A stretch of 45,750 nucleotides of DNA from Elusimicrobiaceae bacterium (lineage in GTDB: Bacteria > Elusimicrobiota > Elusimicrobia > Elusimicrobiales > Elusimicrobiaceae): NCBI GenBank assembly GCA_017961295.1, contig JAGCXL010000001.1, positions 1 through 45,750 of the forward strand. Reading direction: 5' to 3'. This document shows, piece after piece, positions 23,358 through 31,479 of this stretch. The notes beneath the pieces are model-generated. The model searched no databases. It was given only the letters and a program-made list of their open reading frames with translations, and had not been told where the DNA came from. The translations under genes were made by a program, and so were the position numbers. The first letter of the stretch is position 1. Every line of letters starts with the position of its first letter.

Positions 23358-24892
23358 AGGTCGGCCACTCCTTTGCGGTCCAGCGGACGGTATTGCATCA
23401 CTTCCACCAAATGTTTGGTTTCAATGTCCGGTTTGTTTTCTAGGTCCGCAATGGTGCGGGCGGTTTTTAAAATTTTATCTAAACTGCGGGCACTTAAACC
23501 GAATTTACGCATGGCGGCTTCTAAAATGCTTTCGGCACCCGGGGGGAGCTTACAAAACTCTTTGAGTTGGGCCGAAGTCATAAACGCGTTGGCGTTGGTG
23601 GACGTACCGGCAAAGCGTTTTTTTTGGATTTCCCGCGCGGCCAGTACACGCGCGCGAATTTGGGCCGAAGTTTCGCCCTCGCTTTTTTGGTTCCAATCGG
23701 TAAATTTGACCGGGTTTAGTTGTACGGTTAAATCAATGCGGTCCAAAAGTGGGCCGGAAATGCGGTTTTTATAGCGGGTTACTTGCATGGGGCTGCACGT
23801 GCAGGGTTTTAAGGGGTTGCCCAAGTTCCCGCACGGGCAGGGGTTCATAGCGGCTACCAGTGTAAAGCGGGCCGGGTACGAAACCGTTTCTTTGGCGCGC
23901 GAAATAGTGACTTGCCCGTTTTCTAACGGTTCGCGCAGGACCTCTAATGCGGAGCGGGAAAACTCGGCAAATTCGTCTAAAAACAGAACCCCGTTATGAG
24001 CCAGGGACACTTCGCCGGGGCGCGGATTAGAACCCCCACCGATTAAAGCTACATCCGAAATGGTATGGTGCGGATCGCGAAAAGGGCGCGCCGTAAGTAA
24101 CCGGCTTTTACCCATTAAATTGCAAATGGAATAAATTTTGGTAATTTCTAAAGATTCTTCTTGCGTAAGCGGCGGCAAAATACCGGGGAAACGTTTGGCC
24201 AGCATACTTTTGCCGGTTCCCGGCAGTCCAATCATCAGCACATTATGTCCGCCGGCGGCGGCAATTTCCAAGGCGCGTTTGGCCAGTGCCTGCCCTTTGA
24301 CTTCGCTAAAATCAAGCACGGTTTGTGCGGATTCTTGCTGCGTGGGTACATAGCTAAGCTCTACCGCGCTAAGCGGAATTTTTTCTTCTAAATAATCGGC
24401 CAGTTCACGCAAAGTATGCGGCGTAATAAACGGGGCCGAAGAAATTTGTCCTTCCAATGCGTTAGCGGGGGGAATGACAGCCGCTTTGCCCAGTTTTTTG
24501 CACGATATGAGCATAGGCAATACTCCGGCACACGGGCGCAAAGAACCGTCCAGGGCCAGTTCCCCTAAGAAAAGCAGATGGTTTATTTTTTCACGTGCTT
24601 GTGCGGAAAGTTGATCCGTAGCGGCTAAGATACCCAGCGCAATGGGCAGGTCAAATTGCGTACCGCTTTTGCGCAGTTCCCCGGGGCTTAAATTGACGGT
24701 CACGCGCTTTTGCGGAAAATCAAACCCACTGTTGCGCACCGCGGCGGTAACACGCTCTTTACTTTCTTTTACTTCGGCGTCCGGTAACCCCACTACAGCC
24801 AGCGTAGGCATCCCGGGGGCAATATCCACTTCCACGGATACCGGGAACCCTTCAATGCCTTTAATCGTTGCCGTAGTGATGGTAGAAAGCAT
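23354..24892 (-). CDS. comM: ComM/YifB-type Mg-chelatase-like AAA+ ATPase
   Basis: A 512-residue protein of the YifB/ComM family. An N-terminal LonB-like domain ([40 protein letters not shown]) is followed by the Mg-chelatase AAA+ domain with Walker [21 protein letters not shown], the [17 protein letters not shown] segment, Walker [12 protein letters not shown] and the zinc-like [18 protein letters not shown] cluster. ComM is a helicase that promotes branch migration during natural transformation in Vibrio. Here it directly precedes dprA. The ATG lies two bases after the stop of the lipoprotein gene; no strong ribosome site is seen, so translational coupling is likely. Confidence 0.92.
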   Translation of the reverse strand: MLSTITTATIKGIEGFPVSVEVDIAPGMPTLAVVGLPDAEVKESKERVTAAVRNSGFDFPQKRVTVNLSPGELRKSGTQFDLPIALGILAATDQLSAQAREKINHLLFLGELALDGSLRPCAGVLPMLISCKKLGKAAVIPPANALEGQISSAPFITPHTLRELADYLEEKIPLSAVELSYVPTQQESAQTVLDFSEVKGQALAKRALEIAAAGGHNVLMIGLPGTGKSMLAKRFPGILPPLTQEESLEITKIYSICNLMGKSRLLTARPFRDPHHTISDVALIGGGSNPRPGEVSLAHNGVLFLDEFAEFSRSALEVLREPLENGQVTISRAKETVSYPARFTLVAAMNPCPCGNLGNPLKPCTCSPMQVTRYKNRISGPLLDRIDLTVQLNPVKFTDWNQKSEGETSAQIRARVLAAREIQKKRFAGTSTNANAFMTSAQLKEFCKLPPGAESILEAAMRKFGLSARSLDKILKTARTIADLENKPDIETKHLVEVMQYRPLDRKGVADL

Positions 24893-24894
24893 AA

Positions 24895-26001
24895 TTAGTT
24901 AAAGCTGAGCACTACCGCATTGGGTGTAATGTTAAGCACCGTAAAATAAATATTGTATTTGCGTACGATTTTGGCAGTCAGTTCTTCGGGCGTAGAGATA
25001 TTGGCCGAAATTTCAAACTGCGCGGCCGAGTTGGCATAACGCACTAAATTATAGTCCTCAATTTCCCGCAGCGAGCGCAAAATATCTTGCACTTGTTTTA
25101 GGCGTTCAATGGTATTGATGTTTTTAATCGTAACGTTGAACACTTTGGCAGAATTAATAGCGGCGTTAATGGGCTCAATGAGCTCCTTGGCGGCGGCTTC
25201 ACACGCGGCGGAAATAGATTTTTGTGCGGCAATGTTTCCCAACGGATCTAAACCGCTTTGTTGACCGGCCCCTTCGGCAATAACGGCATAATTGTTGGTA
25301 GAATAGACCGTCGCTTTGGCGCGTGCACGGTACGATTTAAACGGTGAAGACGCCCCCGGCAGCGCGGCTAGCGGGTTGGTGGTTACGTCTGCCATAATGA
25401 CAAAACGGGCCCCGTCCTGACGGGCTTTGTCAATGGTGGGGTTGGGCTCTTCCAAGTTATTTTGGCTCAAATTGTCCCCGTTAATTAGGTTGTAGGGTTG
25501 TGTTTTAAGCACGCGGTAAATAGCTTGTTTGCAATCTTGCGAAAGGGAAATATCTTCCCCGATTGTTTCGCGCGAAGTGACGAGTAATACTGTTTTTTTG
25601 GTAAAAGCGTCTTTTTCGCTTTCTTTAATTACGTCGCCAATGTCTTTAACCAGCACCATGGCTTTAATCTTGGTGTACCAGTCGTCCCCTTTGCGGTACG
25701 CTTTTTGTACGTGAGATTTGCGGATAAACCCGGCGGTTTTGGAAGTAATTTTGTCTTCTACCAGTTGTGCTTGTTCTACGGTAGTGGCGGAGGAAATAAA
25801 TACCCCGGCTACTTTCTCCACGGCCGCTTTTTGGGCAGCCAGTTCGCCGTCTTTTTTCATTTGGCGCATATCGTTTTCGTTATAAGGCACCAGCGATTCT
25901 GCCGTGACGTATTCGCCCTCGCCTTTAGGCCCAATGCGAATAGACGAGCACGCACTGGTCAGTACCAGTGCGCTAATGAGTAACCCTAAAAGTTTTTTCA
26001 T
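24895..26001 (-). CDS. LPP20-like lipoprotein, unknown function
   Basis: A 368-residue lipoprotein with lipobox LTSAC (Cys18). The first 130 mature residues resemble the LPP20/FlgT-N type domain (AVEKVAGVFISSATTVEQAQ, then ITSKTAGFIRKSHVQKAYRK and YTKIKAMVLVKDI). The later parts carry KKTVLLVTSRETIGEDISLS and two ferredoxin-like or Lpp20-like regions, with RFVIMADVTTN and a repeated NINTIERLKQVQDILRSL. Similar architecture is seen in outer-membrane or flagellar assembly lipoproteins, but no flagellar gene is nearby. It overlaps the small lipoprotein gene upstream by ATGA, which suggests the two act together. Function is inferred only at fold level. Confidence 0.6.
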   Translation of the reverse strand: MKKLLGLLISALVLTSACSSIRIGPKGEGEYVTAESLVPYNENDMRQMKKDGELAAQKAAVEKVAGVFISSATTVEQAQLVEDKITSKTAGFIRKSHVQKAYRKGDDWYTKIKAMVLVKDIGDVIKESEKDAFTKKTVLLVTSRETIGEDISLSQDCKQAIYRVLKTQPYNLINGDNLSQNNLEEPNPTIDKARQDGARFVIMADVTTNPLAALPGASSPFKSYRARAKATVYSTNNYAVIAEGAGQQSGLDPLGNIAAQKSISAACEAAAKELIEPINAAINSAKVFNVTIKNINTIERLKQVQDILRSLREIEDYNLVRYANSAAQFEISANISTPEELTAKIVRKYNIYFTVLNITPNAVVLSFN

Positions 26002-26447
26002 TTTTTCTCCTGCGGGGTGAGTCCCGCTTCTTGTAAAGTTTTGCGGCTAATACGCATGGTTACTGCGCAACCGCCGTCGTCTAAATATTCGGTATTTACC
26101 AGTTCCATACGTTGCAAAATTCCCTGGGCAGACGTATCAATGGTGCTGCCGGTACTGACGGCGTCCACAATTTGTACGTGCGATTCCAAATTGGCCCCGT
26201 AAAGCACTTCGGTCGCGCGCTGATAGGCGTGGGCAATGGCTGCCTCGCGGCTTAAAATGCGGCGTTGGGAGTCGCTTTGATGTTTCGGGTTTGCCGCCCC
26301 AAAACCGCGCACCCATAGATAGTCGTCATCTAAGAGAGTATCGTTAAAAGAAGGCGCAATTTTACCGTCTTTGACAGCGGTTTTAAGCGAAGGGCCGCAA
26401 GCAATCATCCCCAGGCAGATTCCCAGTAAAATCCCTAGTTTTTTCAT
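25998..26447 (-). CDS. small LPP20-like lipoprotein, unknown function
   Basis: A 149-residue protein with a lipoprotein signal (Cys17 in MIAC). The mature part has WVRGFGAANPKHQSDSQRR and a long helix (ILSREAAIAHAYQRATEVLY) and then a strand-rich end, as in LPP20 domain proteins. The REAAIAHAYQRA region is the typical start of that fold. It begins two bases after the AAA+ gene stop and overlaps the larger lipoprotein by ATGA. With these it forms a tight cluster of three genes that I do not recognise from model organisms. No catalytic residues are evident. Confidence 0.6.
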   Translation of the reverse strand: MKKLGILLGICLGMIACGPSLKTAVKDGKIAPSFNDTLLDDDYLWVRGFGAANPKHQSDSQRRILSREAAIAHAYQRATEVLYGANLESHVQIVDAVSTGSTIDTSAQGILQRMELVNTEYLDDGGCAVTMRISRKTLQEAGLTPQEKK

Positions 26448-26449
26448 AA

Positions 26450-29272
26450 TTACCTCATCAGTTCGGATATGATTTTGACATACGTGCTGGGCAGGCGGAC
26501 ATCCTCGTAGTTAATGATGCCGCAGCGGATGAGCATAATTTCCAACATATGCGTCAAGATATCATAAAAGTTTTCGCGCACAGAGGGATCACACGTGTTG
26601 GGTTTGGGCCCTAAGATGACCGCCCCTTTGAGCTTTTTGTTATCGCACAAGTTCGCAATCTTAAACGCAGACGAGATGATATTTTCCGTAGCGTAAGAGG
26701 AACGCACTACAATATCAAAGCCCCCTTCAATGCCCAGTTCTTGGGCGCGTTGTTGCAGTGCATAAACCATCCAGTTCATCATGTCGGAACAATTCTGCGG
26801 GTAGAAAAACCCAATGCGTCCCCATTCACCGTTGCCGACGGTAGAAAGGCTGGTAATTTCTTGCGGATCTTTGGTAATGACTTTACTGGTTTGATCCTCC
26901 CCTTTAGTGGCCAGGAGCTTTTCCAAAATGCCGGCGTAGGATTGTTTTTCCTGCGGTAAGTGCGGAAAAATGAGAGACTCAAGCACTTTTAACCGGCGGA
27001 TACTGCGTGTGATGGTTCCCAAAGTCATGTGGGATCCGCTGAAAAACTGTTTAATCTGGTCGTCGTTTAAATCCACTCCATTTTCAATGAGCATTTTTTT
27101 GACGATGCGAAAGTGGGAACTGCCGGCCGCAGGTTTTAATTCGCTAATCCAACCCGAGTCTAACTTAAATTTAATAAGTTCTTCCAATTTCTCCAAACTT
27201 TCCGGCGGATACTTGGACGTAATCACAATCTGTTTTTGCTCTTTGATAAACGTGTTTAGTAATTTGGAAATAAACACGCGGTTTTGTTCATTAATGGCTA
27301 AAAGGTGGATATCATCAATGAGCAGTGCCTTGACCGATTGCATAAAGTTTTCAAACTTATCAATATTTCCCTCGAGTACATAACGCTGAATCCCACGGGA
27401 AAGGCGTACCCCGTTGGTCATAAAGATATGCTCTTGCCCGAACTTTTGGCTAAAAGCATACGCTAAGGCGTTTAAAAAATGGGTTTTACCGGTCCCTGTC
27501 CCGCCGTGTAATACCAGCGGATTGTAGAGTTTGCCGGGGTTTTCAATAACGGAGATGGCTGTTGCATGGGCAAACCGGTTGACGGACATTACCATATTGT
27601 TTAACGTATAGGTCGGCACGAGCGGTACTTCCAAAGGCCAATTGTGCTTTTTGAGTTCCGAGAGTGGAATTTCAATGGAATGGTCAATGGCTTTTTGCTT
27701 GTTCATGCGTTCGGGAGCCATGGTGCTCTTAAGGGTTTTAGCAACAGTTTCTTGAGGCGCAGCCGGTTCCTTTTCTTTACGGCGCAAGTGCAAGATGGTT
27801 TTGGTAGCTCCAGGTACGGTAGGCTTTTTTAAGTGAAGTACGGTTTTGGATGCAGGTTGTTGAGAATCCGGTTGGTTAGGTTCCGCTTGTTGAACAGGGG
27901 GGGTAGCCCGTACGGTAATTTCCGGCAAGTTTACGTCATCAGCGGTGGAAAGAGTAGCGGGCGGCAGGGTGTCTTCCAACATTTTATCGTTAAACGAAAT
28001 CTCAACGGAAGAAGGCTGCGGAGCAGGGGTGGGTTGTGGCTCCGGCAGCGTCCCCGCGGGGAGTTCGGCCTCTTGTGAGGGAGCTTGTACATGGGGTTCG
28101 GCGGGCAATTCGTGTGAATTGGCCGAAGAGGGTTTTTGGGGTGGGATGTTGGGTTTTTCTATAAAGTCCATAGTTTTCTTAGCCAGCCTGTTTGTAATTT
28201 CTTGTACTTCGTTCACATCAGCGGTACTGCTTGGTTCTTGAACGTCCGGTTCAAAAACATTAAAGGTGCTTATATTTTCCTCTTGCAAAGAGGCTATTTT
28301 TTGTTCTTTTTGGGCCTGTGTAACTTGTGTGGAAACCGGTTTGTCGGCTTCTATAAATATATCATATTTTGTTTCGGCCGATAGGATATCCGCCAGCGGC
28401 ATCTTTTCCAAAACAGAGCCTTCCATGTCCTTAATGAGCATGTCCTTATCACTAATGGACAAAGAACTTTCCGTGGGGGATTGTTCAACGGAAATGGTTT
28501 GCGTTTGCAAATCATCAACGGTAGGTTGCGCGGGAACCTGCGCAGGAGTCTTTGGCTGTGGCGTTGCAGCTAATTTGGGCGGCGGCGGCGCCTGGACAGC
28601 GGGTTGTGCCTGTGCGGGTTCTTGCGGAGGTACCGGAGGCGGAAGGATTTCTTCAGCCAGGTTTTTGGTTTTATCTAACGTTGAAAGTGTCTCTTGCGGA
28701 GGTTGCGTTTGAAATACCTCTCGCGCGGTAGTGGAAAGCTCCGTAGAAGCGGGGGATTTTTCTTTTGTACCCGTTTCTTTTAAATTTTCGGGCATGTTGG
28801 CTTGGGGTATTTTAGGCAACTGCCCGGTCTTGGCTAAGTCCATGGTTTCTACAAAAGAAAGATCTAACCCGGGTTTTTGCTCGGCGGACAAGTCCGGTTT
28901 GCCTTTGAAACAACTGGCAGACGGATCTAGGGTTAAAAAAGTAGGGAATTCCTTTTCACTTTTAGTAAAATTGGAATTAAAAAGCGGTTCCCCCAGTACG
29001 CCGCCGGGTACAAATTGATTGACTTTGTTAGTCAGTTCCACCCCTTCTTTAACGGCGGAGTGGATTTTGTCTTGCGTACCTTCATCCATATCGGCGGGAA
29101 GTTCAAATGCATATACATATGGCGCATGTGCCCGCGTGATGTTGCGAACGTACCCGCGTAACTTTTTGGCAATCAAGCGTGCATCATGCTCCGTTCCGTC
29201 CAAAAGGAGCGTATAGTGCATCCGTCTGGTTTTGTGTTCAACCCTGCTGACAATTTCCCAATTTTTAATCAT
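26450..29272 (-). CDS. DnaA-related AAA+ ATPase with a long proline-rich linker and an unknown C-terminal domain
   Basis: A 940-residue protein. Residues 1-115 form an unrecognised folded domain ([20 protein letters not shown]). Residues about 115-545 are a Pro/Gln/Ala/Glu-rich linker with the motif KTVLHLKK repeated as KTILHLRR. Residues about 555-780 match the DnaA/Hda AAA+ domain: [20 protein letters not shown], Walker [15 protein letters not shown] (about 590), Walker [11 protein letters not shown] (about 653) and a sensor II-like [13 protein letters not shown]. The last 125 residues (RIGFFYPQ..., [20 protein letters not shown]) are not DnaA domain IV, so the DnaA-box-binding helix-turn-helix is missing. 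The start at 29272 overlaps the deoC stop by ATGA; the open frame upstream has no ribosome site. It is therefore probably not the replication initiator; role unknown. Confidence 0.72.
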   Translation of the reverse strand: MIKNWEIVSRVEHKTRRMHYTLLLDGTEHDARLIAKKLRGYVRNITRAHAPYVYAFELPADMDEGTQDKIHSAVKEGVELTNKVNQFVPGGVLGEPLFNSNFTKSEKEFPTFLTLDPSASCFKGKPDLSAEQKPGLDLSFVETMDLAKTGQLPKIPQANMPENLKETGTKEKSPASTELSTTAREVFQTQPPQETLSTLDKTKNLAEEILPPPVPPQEPAQAQPAVQAPPPPKLAATPQPKTPAQVPAQPTVDDLQTQTISVEQSPTESSLSISDKDMLIKDMEGSVLEKMPLADILSAETKYDIFIEADKPVSTQVTQAQKEQKIASLQEENISTFNVFEPDVQEPSSTADVNEVQEITNRLAKKTMDFIEKPNIPPQKPSSANSHELPAEPHVQAPSQEAELPAGTLPEPQPTPAPQPSSVEISFNDKMLEDTLPPATLSTADDVNLPEITVRATPPVQQAEPNQPDSQQPASKTVLHLKKPTVPGATKTILHLRRKEKEPAAPQETVAKTLKSTMAPERMNKQKAIDHSIEIPLSELKKHNWPLEVPLVPTYTLNNMVMSVNRFAHATAISVIENPGKLYNPLVLHGGTGTGKTHFLNALAYAFSQKFGQEHIFMTNGVRLSRGIQRYVLEGNIDKFENFMQSVKALLIDDIHLLAINEQNRVFISKLLNTFIKEQKQIVITSKYPPESLEKLEELIKFKLDSGWISELKPAAGSSHFRIVKKMLIENGVDLNDDQIKQFFSGSHMTLGTITRSIRRLKVLESLIFPHLPQEKQSYAGILEKLLATKGEDQTSKVITKDPQEITSLSTVGNGEWGRIGFFYPQNCSDMMNWMVYALQQRAQELGIEGGFDIVVRSSYATENIISSAFKIANLCDNKKLKGAVILGPKPNTCDPSVRENFYDILTHMLEIMLIRCGIINYEDVRLPSTYVKIISELMR

Positions 29273-29913
29273 TTTCCCTCTATAATTCGTACCCCACCAC
29301 TGGTTCCGATTCGGGTGGCTCCCGCGGATAACATTATTTGTGTGTCCGTCCATGTGCGTACCCCGCCCGATGCTTTAACCTGCATCGTAGCCGGGATTAC
29401 CTTGCGCATCAGTGCTACGTCTTGGGCGGTAGCTCCGCCTGTGCTAAAACCGGTAGACGTCTTTACAAAATCGGCCCCGGCTTTGGCTGCCAATTGGCAA
29501 GCGACTATTTTTTCGGGGTCGGTTAATTCACACGTCTCAATAATTACTTTTAAAACTTTCCCCGGGCAAGCTTTGCGCACCGCTTTGATGTCTTTTAAAA
29601 CGCCAGCCGTATCTGTGGATTTTAAGGCGCCTATGTTAAGCACCATATCTAGTTCATCGGCGCCGTCTTTAACAGCTTGCTGTGCTTCAAACGCTTTGAC
29701 GTTGGAAGGGGTAGCTCCCAGCGGGAACCCAATGACCGTACCTACTTTTACTCCACTGCCTTTAAGTAATTTTTTGGCAAGTTTTACCCAAACCGGATTG
29801 ACGCACACGCTGGCAAACCCGTAGGTGCGCGCCTCCTTACACAGGCGCTCTATTTGCGCTTGCGAAGCGGTGGGTTTTAACAGAGTATGGTCAATGAGTT
29901 TAGCTAGCTTCAT
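29269..29913 (-). CDS. deoC: deoxyribose-phosphate aldolase
   Basis: A 214-residue class I aldolase that splits 2-deoxyribose-5-phosphate into glyceraldehyde-3-phosphate and acetaldehyde. The Schiff-base Lys151 is in FVKTSTGF, Lys180 is in VKASGGVR and Asp89 is in [11 protein letters not shown]. Length fits the bacterial short form. It lies three bases after tpiA, whose enzyme interconverts the product glyceraldehyde-3-phosphate, and overlaps the AAA+ gene by ATGA. The pairing with tpiA is metabolically sensible. Identity is secure. Confidence 0.96.
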   Translation of the reverse strand: MKLAKLIDHTLLKPTASQAQIERLCKEARTYGFASVCVNPVWVKLAKKLLKGSGVKVGTVIGFPLGATPSNVKAFEAQQAVKDGADELDMVLNIGALKSTDTAGVLKDIKAVRKACPGKVLKVIIETCELTDPEKIVACQLAAKAGADFVKTSTGFSTGGATAQDVALMRKVIPATMQVKASGGVRTWTDTQIMLSAGATRIGTSGGVRIIEGK

Positions 29914-29916
29914 TTC

Positions 29917-30669
29917 TTAGTTAAAGTTAATAATGCGGGCAAATTTTTCCGCAATTAAAGACTGCCCGCCCACTAAAGCACCGTCCACATCTTCTTGGGC
30001 CATAATTTCGTCTACGTTGCTGTCTTTTACGCTGCCGCCGTACAAAATGCGGGTTTTTTGTGCAAAATCGTCCCCGTAGGTTTTGGCCAGCTGCGCGCGG
30101 ATAGCGGCGTGTACTTCTTGTGCTTGCTGCGGCGTAGCGGTTTTGCCGGTGCCGATAGCCCAAACGGGTTCATAGGCAATAATTAATCCGTTTAATTGCT
30201 CGGCGGTAAAACCTTTCAGTCCGTTTTCCAGTTGGGCGGCAATGACGTCTAACGTTTGGTTGGCTTCGCGTTGCTCCAAGGTTTCTCCCACGCAGAAAAT
30301 AACGGTCAGTCCGTGGCGCAAAGCAGCCGCTACTTTTTTATTTAAAATTTCGTCGGTGTCGCCAAATACGCTGCGGCGTTCGCTATGGCCGATAATCGTG
30401 TGGGTGGCGCCGGCATCTTTAGCTTGCACCGGGGAAACGGCACTGGTAAACGCCCCTTTGTCTTCCCAATGCACGTCTTGAGCGGCAATTTTAATTTCGC
30501 TGCCTTTGGCGGTATGGGCCGCTACAGCCAAAGCGGTGTAAGACGGAGCAATGATAATTTCGGCGTTATTTTTGTTGCCGGCTTGTTTTAAAGCGGATAC
30601 CAAAGCGGTTGCCTCGGCAATGGTGTTGTGCATTTTCCAGTTTCCGGCAATAATGGGTGTTCTAGACAT
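29917..30669 (-). CDS. tpiA: triosephosphate isomerase
   Basis: A 250-residue TIM-barrel enzyme. Catalytic residues are visible: Lys in AGNWKMHN, His in IIGHSERRSVFGD and Glu in IAYEPVWAIGTGKTATP. The phosphate loop (LYGGSVKDSN, VDGALVGGQSL) is intact. The start at 30669 (MSRTPIIAGNWK) is chosen because AAGAGGA lies eight bases before it; an upstream in-frame extension adds 17 residues unlike any TIM. It heads the 13-gene minus-strand run and has a candidate promoter at 30731-30739, leaving a leader of about 55 bases with a small CCCG/CGGG hairpin. Confidence 0.97.
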   Translation of the reverse strand: MSRTPIIAGNWKMHNTIAEATALVSALKQAGNKNNAEIIIAPSYTALAVAAHTAKGSEIKIAAQDVHWEDKGAFTSAVSPVQAKDAGATHTIIGHSERRSVFGDTDEILNKKVAAALRHGLTVIFCVGETLEQREANQTLDVIAAQLENGLKGFTAEQLNGLIIAYEPVWAIGTGKTATPQQAQEVHAAIRAQLAKTYGDDFAQKTRILYGGSVKDSNVDEIMAQEDVDGALVGGQSLIAEKFARIINFN

Positions 30670-30730
30670 AGTATGAGTCCTCTTTCTCGTAAAATAGTAG
30701 GGGCCCGCCAAACGGGACACTCTCTTCTAC

Positions 30731-30739
30731 ATAGTATCA
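30731..30739 (-). promoter_or_regulatory. candidate extended -10 promoter of the tpiA run
   Basis: On the minus strand the sequence is TGATACTAT, about 62 bases before the tpiA start. The -35 region is not convincing. Confidence 0.45.
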
Positions 30740-30791
30740 TAAAACGACGTTTAAAAACAAGAAACTTTTTGGCAAAAATCTCTTTTAGGGT

Positions 30792-30810
30792 CTCTCCCGG
30801 TAAGGGAGAG
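30792..30810 (-). terminator. hairpin after the 127-residue orphan gene
   Basis: CTCTCCC and GGGAGAG pair perfectly around five bases, 13 bases after the stop at 30824. The following T run on the minus strand is interrupted, so termination strength is uncertain. Confidence 0.5.
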
Positions 30811-30823
30811 TAAGTATATATAT

Positions 30824-31207
30824 TTATATTTCTGTCTCTGTTTCTGTCTCTGTGTCTGGTTCTGTTTCTGTTTCTGTATGCTTGGCGCTTGGGCTTAAAG
30901 CAAGTGTACCAGCGCCGCTTCCGTCGATTTGTTGTTGTTTTTGGGCGCGGTTGGCTTGTGTTTTTTTGCCGCCTTTGCGCCCGGCTTTTACGCAGGCTTG
31001 GTAGGCCTGGCGGGATTCTTCCTTCCAGGCATAGAGCATCTTAAAAAGTTGGCGTTCGGGCCCGGTTTTGTGGGAGCATTTTGAGTGAGTATTGCTAAAG
31101 GCATTTTCGCACACTTCAATTAGAGCTTGGCCCAGTTGCTCGGCGGTTACAAAGCGGTTTAGGGCCAAAATATCGGCGGTATAGAGTTTAATATAAGGGG
31201 TTTTCAT
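30824..31207 (-). CDS. small basic protein with a TE-repeat tail, phage-like flavour
   Basis: A 127-residue protein without a signal peptide. Residues 1-95 are helical and basic, with QLFKMLYAWKEESRQAY and the end VKAGRKGGKKTQANRAQ. This GRKGGKK-type segment after a helix is common in phage replication-organiser or DUF6291-like proteins. The tail is low-complexity, HTETETEPDTETETETEI, encoded by a TCTGTT/TCTGTC-like hexamer run on plus (30830-30876). It has the best promoter of the window (31249-31277) and AGGAG as ribosome site. No other phage gene is nearby. Possibly a remnant or a domesticated regulator; function unknown. Confidence 0.5.
   Translation of the reverse strand: MKTPYIKLYTADILALNRFVTAEQLGQALIEVCENAFSNTHSKCSHKTGPERQLFKMLYAWKEESRQAYQACVKAGRKGGKKTQANRAQKQQQIDGSGAGTLALSPSAKHTETETEPDTETETETEI
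30830..30876. repeat. TCTGTY hexamer-type microsatellite inside the orphan gene
   Basis: The plus strand repeats TCTGT[TC] with small variations, encoding Thr-Glu pairs on minus at the extreme C-terminus. Slippage here would change the tail length or frame. Confidence 0.75.
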
Positions 31208-31248
31208 ACAGGCTCCTGTAACATGTAAACAGATTCAAACTGCCTTTT

Positions 31249-31277
31249 ATAATAGCAAATATTGTTAGCATTGTCAA
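31249..31277 (-). promoter_or_regulatory. near-consensus promoter of the orphan gene
   Basis: On the minus strand: TTGACA (31277-31272), a 17-base spacer, then TATTAT (31254-31249) extended to TGCTATTAT. Between it and the gene lies a GTTTACATGTTAC near-palindrome (plus 31218-31230) that might be an operator. Confidence 0.8.
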
Positions 31278-31479
31278 GCATTTTGTAAGTAATGTTACGC
31301 GTTCTATGGAAATGTGTTAAGAGCGGGTGGGTACTTAAGGGGGACTTTGGGGTAAGGGGAAACGCACGGCCCGGGTGCCCAACATACCGGGGGTATGAAA
31401 GTTATCTACCCGCAAGTGGGGTAACTTGAGTGCGGCAAAAAGGGAAAACGCAACTTAAAAACGGGGTTTAGGTTCAAAG
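31278..31479. other. gene-free stretch with stacked hairpins
   Basis: No gene is seen. CATACC-GGG-GGTATG (31383-31397) is a perfect hairpin. AAGTTA (31399-31404) pairs with TAACTT (31422-31427), with an inner CCC/GGG pair. The stretch follows the helical-repeat gene on minus, so it may hold its 3' end, a terminator without a T run, or a small RNA. Confidence 0.4.

Noticed and set aside
26450-29272. Replication initiator dnaA and a nearby origin
   Set aside because: The DnaA domain IV is missing, there is no dnaN next door, and no cluster of DnaA boxes was recognised.
29273-29353. 27-residue N-terminal extension of the AAA+ protein
   Set aside because: It lies inside deoC and lacks a ribosome site; the ATG overlapping the deoC stop is the natural coupled start.
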